DNA of 64,000 nucleotides from Streptomyces sp. A1136 (lineage in GTDB: Bacteria; Actinomycetota; Actinomycetes; Streptomycetales; Streptomycetaceae). How positions within the stretch are numbered: the first letter of the stretch is position 1; every line of letters begins with the position of its first letter. Location of the stretch: NCBI RefSeq assembly GCF_004795055.1, contig NZ_SSBJ01000004.1:62001-126000 (forward strand), read 5' to 3'. Of this stretch, positions 1-8,970 are shown piece after piece. The notes below the pieces were generated by a model. That model was not told the origin of the DNA. It saw only the letters and a list, made by a program, of their open reading frames with translations, and made no database searches. The position numbers were made by a program, and so were the translations under genes.

Positions 1-1025
1 TGGGTCTCGTCGTAACCGCGGGCGTCGCACTGGAAGCCGCCGCCTACGCACTTGTCGACGAGGGCCTTCAGCGTCCGGTCGTCCCAGGCGTTGAAGAAGT
101 CGTAGTGGAAGGAGTGGCCGCTGCCGCTGGAGAGCCTGACCTGCGACATGTCACCGCTGACCGGGAACGCCATCTTGAACTCGATCATCGGGAGCGCGAC
201 GGGGTGGTCGGCCGGGCACACGTTGTCGTTGCCGCCGGGCTTCACGACCGGATAGGCCATGTGCGCCTTGTGGTCGGGCGTGTCGAGATACCGGCCGTCC
301 CAGCAACTGGGGGCCTGCATACGGATGTTGAGCTGCGTCCCGGCGGGACAGTTCGCGGGGAACTCGACGTTCTTGTAGCTGTCGCCGCACTCCCAGCCCT
401 CGACCCAGCCGCGGTGGCCGCGGAACTCGGTCGCGGTCTGGGTGGGGCTGCCGACCACGAAGCGCAGTCCCTTGGGGAAGGGGCGCACGCTCTTGTAGTC
501 GGTGACGCCGCTCTTGTAGTAGATCACTTGCGGTCCGGTGGGCAGGACGGCCTGGTTGCCGTTGTAGAGCGTGGGCATCCAGTAGCCGGACAGGTCGCCG
601 GGGGCGTTGCAGCGGGTGCCGCCGGCGCTGAGCGAGGCCGTGGTGGAGTAGGCGTCGGTCGTGGTGTTGCCCATGAAGGTGTGGTTGTGCGAGGCGCCGG
701 GCCGGCCCGCGAAGACGATGGGGTCGTCGGGCGCGGTCCTGCTGACGGCGCAGTCGGCCTGGAACTCGTGGAAGTAGCGGTCGGGCGGGTTCGCCCAGGA
801 GGGGGTGACGCCGGTGACGGGCGGAACGGCCGGGACGTAGCCGTCCCCGTCCGGGTCGTCACCGGTGGCCAGGGGCGCGACGGCGGTGTGGTCCATGTGG
901 ACGGCCGTGCCGCCGTCGACGGAGGCTTGGGCGGTCAGGGCGAGACCGCCCAGACCGGCGGCGGCGGTCAGGGCGAAGGCGAGGGGGACCAGTAGGGCTG
1001 ACAGCCTTCGGGGTCGGTGGTTCAC
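1..1025 (-). CDS. Secreted DUF1996 protein, 3' end cut off by window edge
   Basis: Read on the minus strand from a GTG at 1025, the frame is open to the window edge (341 codons). GAAGGAG five bases upstream supports this start. Residues 1-34 form a signal peptide: a basic start, an Ala/Leu/Val core and a TAQA end. The mature part has the marks of DUF1996: FHEFQADC near residue 85, SHNHTFMGN near 112-120, a GYWMPTLYN segment, and several Cys and many aromatics. No activity is established for the family as far as I know; members are common in actinomycete and fungal secretomes. A LacI-like palindrome lies 37 bp upstream and the next gene (1145-3301) is another secreted, carbohydrate-type protein. 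Sugar-controlled secretion is therefore plausible. The stop codon is outside the window. Confidence 0.85.
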   Translation of the reverse strand, partial: MNHRPRRLSALLVPLAFALTAAAGLGGLALTAQASVDGGTAVHMDHTAVAPLATGDDPDGDGYVPAVPPVTGVTPSWANPPDRYFHEFQADCAVSRTAPDDPIVFAGRPGASHNHTFMGNTTTDAYSTTASLSAGGTRCNAPGDLSGYWMPTLYNGNQAVLPTGPQVIYYKSGVTDYKSVRPFPKGLRFVVGSPTQTATEFRGHRGWVEGWECGDSYKNVEFPANCPAGTQLNIRMQAPSCWDGRYLDTPDHKAHMAYPVVKPGGNDNVCPADHPVALPMIEFKMAFPVSGDMSQVRLSSGSGHSFHYDFFNAWDDRTLKALVDKCVGGGFQCDARGYDET

Positions 1026-1062
1026 TTCTGCTCCTTCGATCGGTGGGACGCTCCCCCGACGG

Positions 1063-1080
1063 TGGGAGAGCGCTCTCTCA
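1063..1080. promoter_or_regulatory. LacI-family-type operator palindrome
   Basis: The 18 bases TGGGAGAGCGCTCTCTCA form an almost perfect palindrome. The inner 12 bases GAGAGCGCTCTC are perfectly symmetric and only one symmetric pair mismatches. It resembles LacI-family operators of Streptomyces glycoside hydrolase genes, such as the CebR box with core GAGCGCTC. It lies between the discoidin gene (stop at 1145) and the DUF1996 start at 1025, where it would block the DUF1996 promoter. No LacI regulator gene is in the window. Confidence 0.6.
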
Positions 1081-1144
1081 AGCGGCCCGGGAAACGCGGG
1101 GCGGCCGGCTGCCGCCCCGCGTCTCCCCGGGGTTCAGGGACGGG

Positions 1145-3301
1145 TCAGGGGAAGGACACGACGGTGGAGGGGGTGGTGGAGGTGCCCGAGGTCGGTGCTC
1201 CCGTGGCGTTGACGACGTGCTCGTACTGGCCGTTGCCGCCGAGCGAGACGACGAGCAGGTCGTGGAACTTGACGCCCGGCTTCACCGGCACCTCGAAGCC
1301 GTGGTCCTGCCGGATGGTCGGGTCCACGTTGTAGTAGCAGTAGCTGCCCAGCCCCCACCCCTCGTGGGTGTTCACCGAGTCGGCCACCTTGTAGGCCGCG
1401 AAGCCCTTGGTGGAGCCGTTCTGGATGGCGGCCTGGTTGGGCGCGTCGTACGCCTTCTCGTTCTGGAAGAAGATCGTGCGGCCCCGTTCGCCGTTCCACT
1501 GCACGTCGTACTTGTTGAAGTGCTCGACGAACAGACCGGTGGCCAGGACGTCGTCGCCGTTCACCCGGAACCCGTAGTCGGATCGGTTGGTCTCCCAGCC
1601 GACCCCGTCACCGTGGTCGGCGCGCCAGATCCAGGTGTGGTCGACGATCGTGTCGTGGTTGTTGATCACCATGCCGACCGTGGCCTTGCCGGCGCCCGCG
1701 CCACCGACCCGGACGAAGACGTCCTGCACGGTGGTCGGGTTCGCGGCGTGGTCCGTGGTGGTACCGGTGGGACCGACCTCCAGCAGGTTGGGCGAGTTGA
1801 CCGGACCAGCGTCGATCAGGAGGCCGGCGAGCTTGACGCCGTCGACATCGGCGACCTTCATCGCGGTCACTCCGTTGTCCGGGACGATCGTGGCCAGGCC
1901 GAGACCCAGTACGACCGTGTCCGGGCGGTTGACCTGGATGGTCCGGTCCACGTGGTAGACGCCGGGCGTGAAGAGCAGGTGCAGACCCTGGGCCAGCGCC
2001 GCGTTGATCGTCGCGGCGCCCGCGCCCGGCTTGACCACGTAGAACTGGCTCAGCGGGATCGAGGAACCCTGTGGCGCCCCGTTGCCCCAGGAGGTGCCGC
2101 GGGCACCGGTGCGCTTGGCCGGTACGAAGACCTTGTACTGGGTGCCGTCGAGGTAGAGGAAGGGCTTCTCGCGCGAGACGGGCGTGCTGTCGAGCGTGGT
2201 GTAGGGGGCGTTCGGGAAGCTCTGTGCCGGTGCGCCCTGGACGCCCGAGAACACCTGGTTCCAGACGGCGTTGGACCAGCCGCCGATCGAGCTGTCACGG
2301 GTGTACCACTGCTGCTGCGAATAGTTGCCGACCTGCCCGTCGATCCTGGAGTCGGCGATGTAGCCCCCCGAGGCCCAGCCGTAGCCGTTGGGCGCCAGGT
2401 TCAGGCCGCCCTTGACGTGCATCCGGCGGAACGGCGCGGCCTGCGAGACGGCCCACCGGTCCGTGCCGCTGACCGGATTGAGGGCGAGGTTCTCGGCGGA
2501 GCGCCAGAAGTTCTGGGTGGCGTTGCCGCCGAACCAGCCGGCGTCGACGGTCACGTCGCCGTTGATGGTGGTGTCGTCGGGGTTGAGGCCGAGGCCGGAG
2601 ATCGAGGTGTAGAAGCCTATCTGGGCGTTGAGGCCGTTGTAGGTGCCCGGCTTGAAGAGGAACTGGTAACGACCGGAGCCGAATTGGGCGGACTCCTGCT
2701 GGGCGAAGACCTGGTCCAGCTTGGTCTGGATGTCCGGCGTCGAGGGGTCGAAGACGATCACGTTCGGTCCGAGGTCTCCGCCGCCGGGGATCACCGGGCC
2801 GGTGCCCGTGGTGCCGTAGACCTGGAACTCCCAGAGCGAGTAGCCGTAGGTGGTGGCCCGTTGGATGCCGTGGACGCGGACGTAGCGTGCGGTGCCCGTG
2901 ATGTCGTGGGTCGCGACCCCGCCGGTGCCCGCGGTCGTGGAGTAGGCGGTGGACCAGGTGGCGCCGTCGGTGGACAGCTCGATCCGGTAGGACTTCGCGT
3001 ACGCCGCCTCCCAGCGCAGCGCCACCTGGTTCACCTGGGCGGTGGCGCCGAGGTCGACCTGTATCCACTGCGGGTCGGCGAACTGGCTCGACCAGCGGGT
3101 CCCGTTGTCGCCGTCGACGGCCGCGCCGGCCGGGGTCCCGGCGCCCTCCACGCTGGAGGCGGTGGCGGGCTTGCCCTGGGAGAGCAGGACGGGGGCCGCC
3201 TGGGCCGGGGTGCCGGGCAGCAGTACGAGGAGGGCCGCGATCAGGGCGGCGGCGAGCGCGGCCACGGTCAGCCGCGGCGGGCGATCGGAGAGGACTGGCA
3301 T
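1145..3301 (-). CDS. Secreted discoidin (F5/8 type C) plus right-handed beta-helix protein
   Basis: This is a 718-residue secreted protein. Residues 1-35 are a signal peptide ending TPAQA. Residues about 38-165 are an F5/8 type C (discoidin, CBM32-like) domain: GKPATASS, RWSSQFADPQWIQVDLG, YWEFQVYG-like end. Residues about 175-718 are a Gly/Asn-rich catalytic-type region with two pectate-lyase-like stretches (LFKPGTYNGLNAQIGFYTS and LLFTPGVYHVDRTIQV), as in beta-helix glycosidases. I recognise it as the type usually named coagulation factor 5/8 domain protein; its substrate is unknown to me, and a GH55- or GH87-like glucanase role is only a guess. ATG 3301 has AGGAG about ten bases upstream. 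It is probably exported and cell-wall- or glucan-directed. Confidence 0.8.
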   Translation of the reverse strand: MPVLSDRPPRLTVAALAAALIAALLVLLPGTPAQAAPVLLSQGKPATASSVEGAGTPAGAAVDGDNGTRWSSQFADPQWIQVDLGATAQVNQVALRWEAAYAKSYRIELSTDGATWSTAYSTTAGTGGVATHDITGTARYVRVHGIQRATTYGYSLWEFQVYGTTGTGPVIPGGGDLGPNVIVFDPSTPDIQTKLDQVFAQQESAQFGSGRYQFLFKPGTYNGLNAQIGFYTSISGLGLNPDDTTINGDVTVDAGWFGGNATQNFWRSAENLALNPVSGTDRWAVSQAAPFRRMHVKGGLNLAPNGYGWASGGYIADSRIDGQVGNYSQQQWYTRDSSIGGWSNAVWNQVFSGVQGAPAQSFPNAPYTTLDSTPVSREKPFLYLDGTQYKVFVPAKRTGARGTSWGNGAPQGSSIPLSQFYVVKPGAGAATINAALAQGLHLLFTPGVYHVDRTIQVNRPDTVVLGLGLATIVPDNGVTAMKVADVDGVKLAGLLIDAGPVNSPNLLEVGPTGTTTDHAANPTTVQDVFVRVGGAGAGKATVGMVINNHDTIVDHTWIWRADHGDGVGWETNRSDYGFRVNGDDVLATGLFVEHFNKYDVQWNGERGRTIFFQNEKAYDAPNQAAIQNGSTKGFAAYKVADSVNTHEGWGLGSYCYYNVDPTIRQDHGFEVPVKPGVKFHDLLVVSLGGNGQYEHVVNATGAPTSGTSTTPSTVVSFP

Positions 3302-3800
3302 GCGGGGGGCTCCTGACGTCTTGGATCCTGGGGGGATCGAAGCGTGAGTGAACTGCCCCTCAGGTGGGCCGTCAAGGGTTTCGGCGTTCAGGAACTTAAG
3401 GCCTGACTGTTGCTCAACTGGGCAACGAGCCTGTGAACTTGGAGTTTCTTCAATCCTTGTGAAAAGTGTTGACGAAAAAACGTCACAGGGCTCTACTCAG
3501 TTCCTGACCGCTCCGTCCCGTCGTGCCCGCCCGGCGGGGCGGAGCGCCCGGTCGACTTCGGGAAGTGACCGCGTACCGAGCAGAGTCGAGGCCATGTCTT
3601 CGTTACTCGTCGGCTGCCGTCGAGTGCCGCGCCCGCGCAGCCCGCCCGGGTGGTGTGGTGACCGCGCCGCCCTCGCGGCGTCCGCGTCCCGTGTTCACCG
3701 GGCGGTCGCCAGAAATTACCTACCGGCCAGTAGAAATCGCGGGAGTTGTGACTGATTCTTTTCGCGTACATGCCATCCGCGACCAGGAGTGAGTGACCCC
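3302..3800. other. 500-bp divergent intergenic region with small inverted repeats
   Basis: No convincing gene is seen between the divergent discoidin (minus) and HAD phosphatase (plus) genes. Two small dyads stand out: GTTGCTC-AACT-GGGCAAC at 3409-3426 (one wobble) and TGACG-AAAAAA-CGTCA at 3470-3485. The stretch around 3400-3490 is less GC-rich than its surroundings, as in promoters. Either dyad could be an operator, but neither matches a family I can name. Confidence 0.4.
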
Positions 3801-4463
3801 GTGACCCCCACACGCAGAGCCCGCACCGCCATGGGCATCGCCGCCGCCGCGGCCGTACTGTCCCTGGCCCCGGCCACCGCCGCCGACGCGGCGACGGGCG
3901 CGCCCGCGCAGGCCCCTGCCGCCGTCACCGCCTGGGCGCCCGGCGGGAACGCCGCGATCCTCGGCATCGACTACGCCACCTGGCAGCGCGACGTCGGAGC
4001 CGTCATGGGCGCCGCCCGGCCGTACATCGAGCAACGGCTCGCTTCATCCCCCGCCGGCGAGAAGCCCGCCATCGTCCTCGACATCGACAACTCATCGCTG
4101 GAGACGGACTTCCACTGGTTCTGGACCAACCCCACCCCCGCGATCGCCCCCGTCCTCGACCTGACCCGGTACGCGAACGCGCGCGGCGTCGCCGTCTTCT
4201 TCGTCACCGCCCGCCCCGGCATCCTCTACTCGCTCACCGAACACAACCTGACCTCGGTGGGTTACCCGGTGTCGGGACTCTACGTACGCGACCTGCCGAA
4301 CCTGTTCAGCGAGGTCAGCGCGTACAAGACGGCCAAGCGCACCGAGATCGAGAACCGCGGCTACACGATCATCGCCAACATCGGCAACAACGAGAGCGAC
4401 CTCGTCGGAGGTCACGCGGAACGCACCTTCAAGCTCCCGGACTACGGCGGCAAGCTCTCCTGA
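3801..4463 (+). CDS. Secreted HAD-superfamily acid phosphatase (class III-type)
   Basis: A 220-residue exported HAD hydrolase, probably a periplasmic-type acid phosphatase releasing phosphate from phosphomonoesters outside the membrane. Residues 1-31 are a signal peptide ending ADA. HAD motif I is VLDIDNSSLE (Asp94 and Asp96), motif II is FFVTARPG (Thr136), Lys176/179 in AYKTAKR fits motif III, and IGNNESDL near 195-201 fits motif IV. I chose GTG 3801 because AGGAG at 3785-3789 is ten bases upstream; a GTG at 3789 would overlap that site. The length fits the HAD-IIIB family. It stands alone, with no phosphate-regulon partner nearby. Confidence 0.85.
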   Translation: MTPTRRARTAMGIAAAAAVLSLAPATAADAATGAPAQAPAAVTAWAPGGNAAILGIDYATWQRDVGAVMGAARPYIEQRLASSPAGEKPAIVLDIDNSSLETDFHWFWTNPTPAIAPVLDLTRYANARGVAVFFVTARPGILYSLTEHNLTSVGYPVSGLYVRDLPNLFSEVSAYKTAKRTEIENRGYTIIANIGNNESDLVGGHAERTFKLPDYGGKLS

Positions 4464-4647
4464 CGAGGCGACGGCGCCCGTGCACCGGAGGTATCCCGGG
4501 CGCCCCGACAACGCCGGCAGCGGGGCCGGCAGTGGTGCCGGCCACCGCCATTCACCGTGCGTGGGTGATCACTTGAGAGGTCGAACCCATGGCCAAGAGG
4601 TAAGGTCTCGGTCACCAAACCTTGATCGACGGGGGGAAACCACCGTG

Positions 4648-5070
4648 ATGGACGACAACGAGGAAGCGATCCGGAACTTCTTCGAGGCGGTCAGCGAACG
4701 CCGCCTCGCGGACCTGCCGGAGTTCATGGCGCACGACGTCGTCGACCACAACAAGATCATCCACGGCGAGGCCGACGAGCCGAGTGCGGCCTTCGAGGGC
4801 CTGCGCCGGCAGCTCGCCGCCTTCGATCCCCTCACCATCCACGTCGAGGAAGTGATCGCCGCCAGCGACAAGGTCGTCGCCCGCCTCACGCAGCGCGGTG
4901 TCAACGGCGGCGCCCACCCCCGTATGCCCGAGCCGACCGGTCGTCCCTTCGAGAACGAGGCGATCTGGATCCTCACCGTGCGGGACGGCAAGATCGCCGA
5001 GATCCGCGCGGTGAGCGACCGTCTCGGTCTCTTCCTCCAACTCGGCTGGGACTGGCCGCAGGTCGACTAG
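4648..5070 (+). CDS. SnoaL-like / ester cyclase-family protein
   Basis: A 140-residue protein of the NTF2-like fold. The N-terminal NEEAIRNFFEAVSERRLADL helix, the HDVVDHN segment and the C-terminal IWILTVRDGKIAEIRAVSDRLG strand pair match SnoaL-like ester cyclase proteins (SnoaL-type cyclases act in polyketide pathways; most relatives have no known substrate). No polyketide genes are nearby. ATG 4648 follows GGGGGGAAA by about nine bases; GTG 4645 is a possible alternative. It converges with the small minus-strand gene ending at 5087, leaving 16 bp between stops. Confidence 0.75.
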   Translation: MDDNEEAIRNFFEAVSERRLADLPEFMAHDVVDHNKIIHGEADEPSAAFEGLRRQLAAFDPLTIHVEEVIAASDKVVARLTQRGVNGGAHPRMPEPTGRPFENEAIWILTVRDGKIAEIRAVSDRLGLFLQLGWDWPQVD

Positions 5071-5086
5071 CCTCCCTCCGCCCATC

Positions 5087-5308
5087 TCATCGGTGCCGGG
5101 CGGCCACGACGGCGAGGAGGGCGAGTGCGAGGGCCGCCAGGCGACAGCGGACCGGCGCGGGGCCGCGCCGTCGGGTCTCGACCTGGCCGCCGGGGGAAGT
5201 GCCGGGGTGCTTGCGGGCGTAGTGCTCGACCCGTCGGCGCAGTCCCTCGGACCTGCCGAGCCAGGGCGTCTTGAAGCCGCACTCCCCGCACCAGTAGCGG
5301 TTGGCCAC
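5087..5308 (-). CDS. Small C2H2 zinc-finger-like protein with C-terminal hydrophobic tail
   Basis: A 73-residue protein starting at GTG 5308, with AAGGAG six bases upstream. The N-terminal half has Cys7-x2-Cys10 and His29-x4-His34 with 18 residues between, a plausible C2H2 zinc site, in the context NRYWCGECGFKTPW. I recall this start from many short Streptomyces hypothetical proteins. Residues about 56-70 (LAALALALLAVVAA) are hydrophobic and could anchor it in the membrane. Function is unknown. It is convergent with the SnoaL-like gene. Confidence 0.65.
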   Translation of the reverse strand: MANRYWCGECGFKTPWLGRSEGLRRRVEHYARKHPGTSPGGQVETRRRGPAPVRCRLAALALALLAVVAARHR

Positions 5309-5465
5309 ACGCGGCTCCTTGCCTTCCATCGGTGCGCTCCGGGCGCCGACTTCCACCGTGTCCCCGGTCGTGGCGGCCGTACAGGCCAGACGACCGGCCA
5401 TTCGTGACCGGAGGTCGCGGGCAGGCTCTCCGCCGTTCACACCGGCAGGTAGGGGGAGACGCTCG

Positions 5466-5665
5466 ATGACAGGGGACGACCTCGGCATGATGCTACGCAC
5501 GTTACGCGTGCGGGCGAACCTGACGCAGGAGCAGGTGGCCGAACGGTCCGGGGTCAGCGTGCGCACCATTGGTCGCAGACCAGGACCGGAGGTCCGGGCG
5601 CCTCGCAGGACGAGGCCGCCGCGCTGACCGCCGAGCTCTACCACACGGCCCGTCGGAAGGGCTGA
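5466..5665 (+). pseudogene. Remnant of an XRE-type helix-turn-helix regulator
   Basis: From ATG 5466 the frame encodes a typical N-terminal helix-turn-helix (LGMMLRTLRVRANLTQEQ, then VAERSGVSVRTI) up to about 5568. The expected continuation of this family (RxLETGKR and the rest) is missing. In another frame, from about 5591 to TGA 5663-5665, the end DEAAALTAELYHTARRKG looks like the natural C-terminus of a regulator. I infer an internal deletion plus frameshift. Codon 13 (5502-5504) is TTA, rare in Streptomyces genes. Confidence 0.55.
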
Positions 5666-5719
5666 AACCCGGCAGGCCCGACTCGCGGTGGGCCCGAACC
5701 ACGGCGGAGGCAAAGGAAA

Positions 5720-5742
5720 CCCGGCCGGAGCGACCGGCCGGG
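5720..5742. terminator. Hairpin, probable terminator
   Basis: CCCGGCCGG (5720-5728), loop AGCGA, CCGGCCGGG (5734-5742): a perfect 9-bp all-GC stem. It lies 122 bp beyond the stop of the minus-strand GH65 gene (5864) and 55 bp beyond the XRE remnant, so it could end transcripts from either side. There is no U-tract, as usual in high-GC actinobacteria. The rest of 5666-5863 holds nothing recognisable. Confidence 0.6.
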
Positions 5743-5863
5743 CTCGCCTTCGCCTACCGTGTGCGCAACCCGGCCCGACGTGGGGGCACCTGCCTCCCGG
5801 ACCGGTGTGAGCAGCACATCCGCGGCAGCCGCGAGGTCGCCGCCGACGTTGTCCTGTTGTCCC

Positions 5864-8218
5864 TCACACGCGGCCGTGATGGGCGTTCGGGCGGCGGTGC
5901 GGGGGCTGCTCGGGAGCCGGACCCGGCTTCAGCGGGGCGATGGGGCGGGACATCGGGGTGCCGGGGCGCAGCACGACCGGTTCGCGGTGGTGGTGGATCG
6001 TCAGGGTCGGGCCCTCCAGCAGCGTGTAGGTGGCGCTCTGCCGGCCGATCTCCACCCGGACTCGCCGGCCGCGGAACTGCAGCGTGAAGGTGAGACGGCT
6101 GAATTTCTCCGGCAGCCGCGGCGAGAACCGCAGCTCGTCTCGCGTTCGTCGGGTGCCGCCGAACCCCGCGACGAGCGCCATCCACGTGCCGGCGAGCGAG
6201 GCGATGTGCAGCCCGTCGCGCGTGTTGTGCTCCAGGTCCTCCAAGTCCATCAACGCCGCCTCGGACGCGTAGTCGTAAGCGAGGCGCATGTGTCCCGTCT
6301 GCGCGGCGATCACGGCCTGGACGCAGGCCGACAGAGAGGAGTCCCGCACGGTCAGGGGCTCGTAGTAGGCGAAGTTGCGGGCGACGTGCTCCTCGTCGAA
6401 CCAGTCACCGCAGGTGTACATGGCGAGCACGAGGTCGGCCTGCTTGACGACCTGCTTGCGGTACAGGTCGAAGTAGGGGAAGTTCAGGAGCAGCGGATAC
6501 TGGTCCGGTCGCGTGCCGGCGAAGTTCCACCGCTGGTTGCGGGTGAAGCCCGAGTGTTGTTCGTGGACACCGATCTCGTCGTTGTAGGGGATGTTCATGG
6601 CGTGGGCGGCGTCGCGCCACGCGGCACTCTCCTCCTCGCCGGCGCCCAGCCGTTCGGCCTCCTTCGGATGCCGTTCCACGAGTTCCGCGGCGGCCAGCAG
6701 GTTCGCCCGGGCCATCAGGTTGGTGTAGGTGTTGTCGTCGGCGACCGCGCTGTACTCGTCGGGCCCGGTGACCCCGTCGATGTGGAAGGCGCCGTGGTGG
6801 TCGTGGTGGCCCAGCGAATGCCACAGGCGGGCGGTCTCCACCAGCAGTTCCACCCCGGTGTCCCGCTCGAATTCCTCGTCGCCGCTCGCCGCCGCGTACC
6901 GCGTCACGGCGTGCGCGATGTCGGCGTTGACGTGGAACGCGGCCGTCCCGGCGGGCCAGTACGCCGACCCTTCCTGCCCCTCGATGGTCCGCCACGGGAA
7001 GGCCGCGCCGCACAGCCCGAGCTGAGCGGCGCGCTCGCGCGCGGCGGGCAGCGTCGACTGCCGCCAGCGCAGGGCCTCGGCGACCGCTTGGGGCGCGGTG
7101 TAGGTGAGCACGGGCAGCACGAACATCTCGGTGTCCCAGAAGGCGTGCCCGTCGTAGCCGGAGCCGGTCAGTCCCTTGGCGGGGATGCCCCGCTGCTCGG
7201 CGCGGGCGCCGGCTTGCAGGACATGGAAGAGGGCGAACCGTACGGCCTGCTGGATCTCCTCGTCGCCTTCTACCTCGACGTCGGCGCGGGCCCAGAAGTC
7301 GTCCAGGTAGCCCCGCTGTTCGTCCACCAGTCCCGACCAGCCGCCGCGTGCGGCGGCGGCGAGCGCCGCGTCGACCTGGTCGCTCATCGCGGGCAGTGAG
7401 CGGACTCCGGACCAGCCGTGGGCGGTCAGCTTCTCCACCCGCAGCCGCTGCCCGGGCTCCAGGACCGAGGTGACGGTCACCCGGGCCAGATCGGGATGGC
7501 TCTCACTCGCGGTAGTGGTCGCCTCGGGGCCCTCCACGACGTGGTCGGCGGCCACGGCCACGCGCAGCGCGCTGCGCCGAGTGCGGTGGACGAGGCGCAG
7601 CCGGCTGCCGGAGGCGAAGTTCTCCTCCGGCTCCAGCGCCGCCTGCAGCGCCATCGCCGCACGCGGGTCGCCGTCGGACTCCGGGAGTTGCTCGTTGGAG
7701 ACCAGCTCGGACTGGAGCACCACGCGCGCCCGGCGGTCGACGGCCTCGACCTCGTAGGCCACGGCGGCGATCGCCCGCTGTGTGAGGGAGACCAACCGGG
7801 TGGTACGCACCCGGATGCGGGAGCCGGCGGGGGAGACCCATTCGCAGGTCCGCGTGAGCGTTCCCGCGCGCAGGTCCAGGACGCGTTCGTGCGAGACGAG
7901 CCGGCCGTAGCGCAGGTCGAACGGCTCGTCGTCGACGAGCAGCCGCACGATCTTGCCGTTGGTGATGTTGATGACCGTCTGACCGGACTCGGGGTAGCCG
8001 TAACCGGCCTCGGCGTACGGCAGCGGATGCACCTCGTACACGCCGTTGAGGTAGGAGCCGGGCAGACCGTGCGGTTCGCCCTCGTCGAGGTTGCCGCGCC
8101 AGCCGACATGTCCGTTGGACAGCGCGAACACCGATTCGCTCTGCGCCAGGACTTCGAAGTCGAGCTCGGTCTCCCGCACGGCCCAGGGTTCGACGGTGTA
8201 GGAGCGATGGGTGATCAC
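5864..8218 (-). CDS. Glycoside hydrolase family 65 enzyme (disaccharide phosphorylase type)
   Basis: A 784-residue GH65 protein, the usual family length. The N-terminal beta-sandwich includes LSNGHVGWRGNLDEG (about 33-47) and GSYLNGVYE (about 55-63). The (alpha/alpha)6 catalytic domain has GYDGHAFWDTE (355-364), the general acid Glu488 in GVTGPDEYS, and VVKQADLVLAMY, a segment typical of phosphate-using members. The likely reaction is reversible phosphorolysis of trehalose-, maltose- or kojibiose-type disaccharides to beta-glucose 1-phosphate plus a sugar. GTG 8218 overlaps the stop of the upstream HAD gene (GTGA). That partner would convert the product to glucose 6-phosphate. The exact disaccharide cannot be read from the sequence. 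Confidence 0.88.
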   Translation of the reverse strand: MITHRSYTVEPWAVRETELDFEVLAQSESVFALSNGHVGWRGNLDEGEPHGLPGSYLNGVYEVHPLPYAEAGYGYPESGQTVINITNGKIVRLLVDDEPFDLRYGRLVSHERVLDLRAGTLTRTCEWVSPAGSRIRVRTTRLVSLTQRAIAAVAYEVEAVDRRARVVLQSELVSNEQLPESDGDPRAAMALQAALEPEENFASGSRLRLVHRTRRSALRVAVAADHVVEGPEATTTASESHPDLARVTVTSVLEPGQRLRVEKLTAHGWSGVRSLPAMSDQVDAALAAAARGGWSGLVDEQRGYLDDFWARADVEVEGDEEIQQAVRFALFHVLQAGARAEQRGIPAKGLTGSGYDGHAFWDTEMFVLPVLTYTAPQAVAEALRWRQSTLPAARERAAQLGLCGAAFPWRTIEGQEGSAYWPAGTAAFHVNADIAHAVTRYAAASGDEEFERDTGVELLVETARLWHSLGHHDHHGAFHIDGVTGPDEYSAVADDNTYTNLMARANLLAAAELVERHPKEAERLGAGEEESAAWRDAAHAMNIPYNDEIGVHEQHSGFTRNQRWNFAGTRPDQYPLLLNFPYFDLYRKQVVKQADLVLAMYTCGDWFDEEHVARNFAYYEPLTVRDSSLSACVQAVIAAQTGHMRLAYDYASEAALMDLEDLEHNTRDGLHIASLAGTWMALVAGFGGTRRTRDELRFSPRLPEKFSRLTFTLQFRGRRVRVEIGRQSATYTLLEGPTLTIHHHREPVVLRPGTPMSRPIAPLKPGPAPEQPPHRRPNAHHGRV

Positions 8219-8970
8219 GCGGCGCCTCCCCGCTCCCGGAGCAGCTCCGCGAGGTCCTTGACCACCACGTCGGCGCCGTGCGCGTACAGCGCGTCGCGCT
8301 GGCCGACGCGGTCGACACCGACGACGAAGCCGAAGCCGCCGGAGCGGCCCGCGTCCATGCCGGCCAGCGCGTCCTCGTAGACGGCGGCGTGCTCGGCGTC
8401 CACGCCGAGGTCCCGGGCGGCCGACAGGAACGTGTCCGGGTGCGGCTTGCCCGGCAACTCGCGTTCGGCGGCGACCACCCCGTCGACGCGTACGTCGAAG
8501 AGGTGTTCCGCGCCGATGGAGTGCAGCACGTCCCGGGCGTTCGCGCTGGAGGATACGATCGCCGTCTTCAGGCCGCCGGCCCGGGCCGTCTCGATGTAGC
8601 GCAACGTGCCGTCGTACGCTTCCACTCCCTCGTCGTGGATCTTCTTCAGCACGAGCTGGTTCTTGCGATTGCCGACGCCGTTGACCGTCCGGGCGTCCGG
8701 CGGGTCGTCCGGGCCGCCCTCGGGCAGTCGGATGCCGCGCGATTCGAGGAAGGTGCGGACGCCGTCGGCGCGGGGACGGCCGTCGACGTACTCGTCGTAG
8801 TCGGCGACCGGGTCGAAGGGCCGGAAGCCGTCCCCTTCGCGCTCGCGCAGGAACGCGTCGAACGTCTCCTTCCAGGCGGCCGCGTGCACCACGGCCGTCT
8901 TGGTGACGACCCCGTCGAGGTCGAAGAGGCACGCCTGGATCTCTTCGGGCAAACCGAGCTCTGTTGTCAT
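8215..8970 (-). CDS. Beta-phosphoglucomutase-like HAD hydrolase
   Basis: A 251-residue HAD protein. Motif I is FDLDGVV (Asp17 and Asp19), with Asp19 the expected acid/base residue of beta-phosphoglucomutases. Further matches are RPRADGVRTFLESRGI (cap helix), IVSSSANARDVL (motif II), GKPHPDTFL (Lys of motif III) and VYEDALAGMDAGRSGGF (motif IV). It would convert beta-glucose 1-phosphate to glucose 6-phosphate. Its stop overlaps the GH65 start, and this phosphorylase-mutase pairing is well known, which supports the assignment. ATG 8970 has a GGAAAGG-type site. Bases 8971-9109 upstream hold nothing further. Confidence 0.85.
   Translation of the reverse strand: MTTELGLPEEIQACLFDLDGVVTKTAVVHAAAWKETFDAFLREREGDGFRPFDPVADYDEYVDGRPRADGVRTFLESRGIRLPEGGPDDPPDARTVNGVGNRKNQLVLKKIHDEGVEAYDGTLRYIETARAGGLKTAIVSSSANARDVLHSIGAEHLFDVRVDGVVAAERELPGKPHPDTFLSAARDLGVDAEHAAVYEDALAGMDAGRSGGFGFVVGVDRVGQRDALYAHGADVVVKDLAELLRERGGAA

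Noticed and set aside
1043..3316. Plus-strand open frame of about 757 codons
   Set aside because: Antisense shadow of the discoidin/beta-helix gene, which has a signal peptide, ribosome site and recognisable domains.
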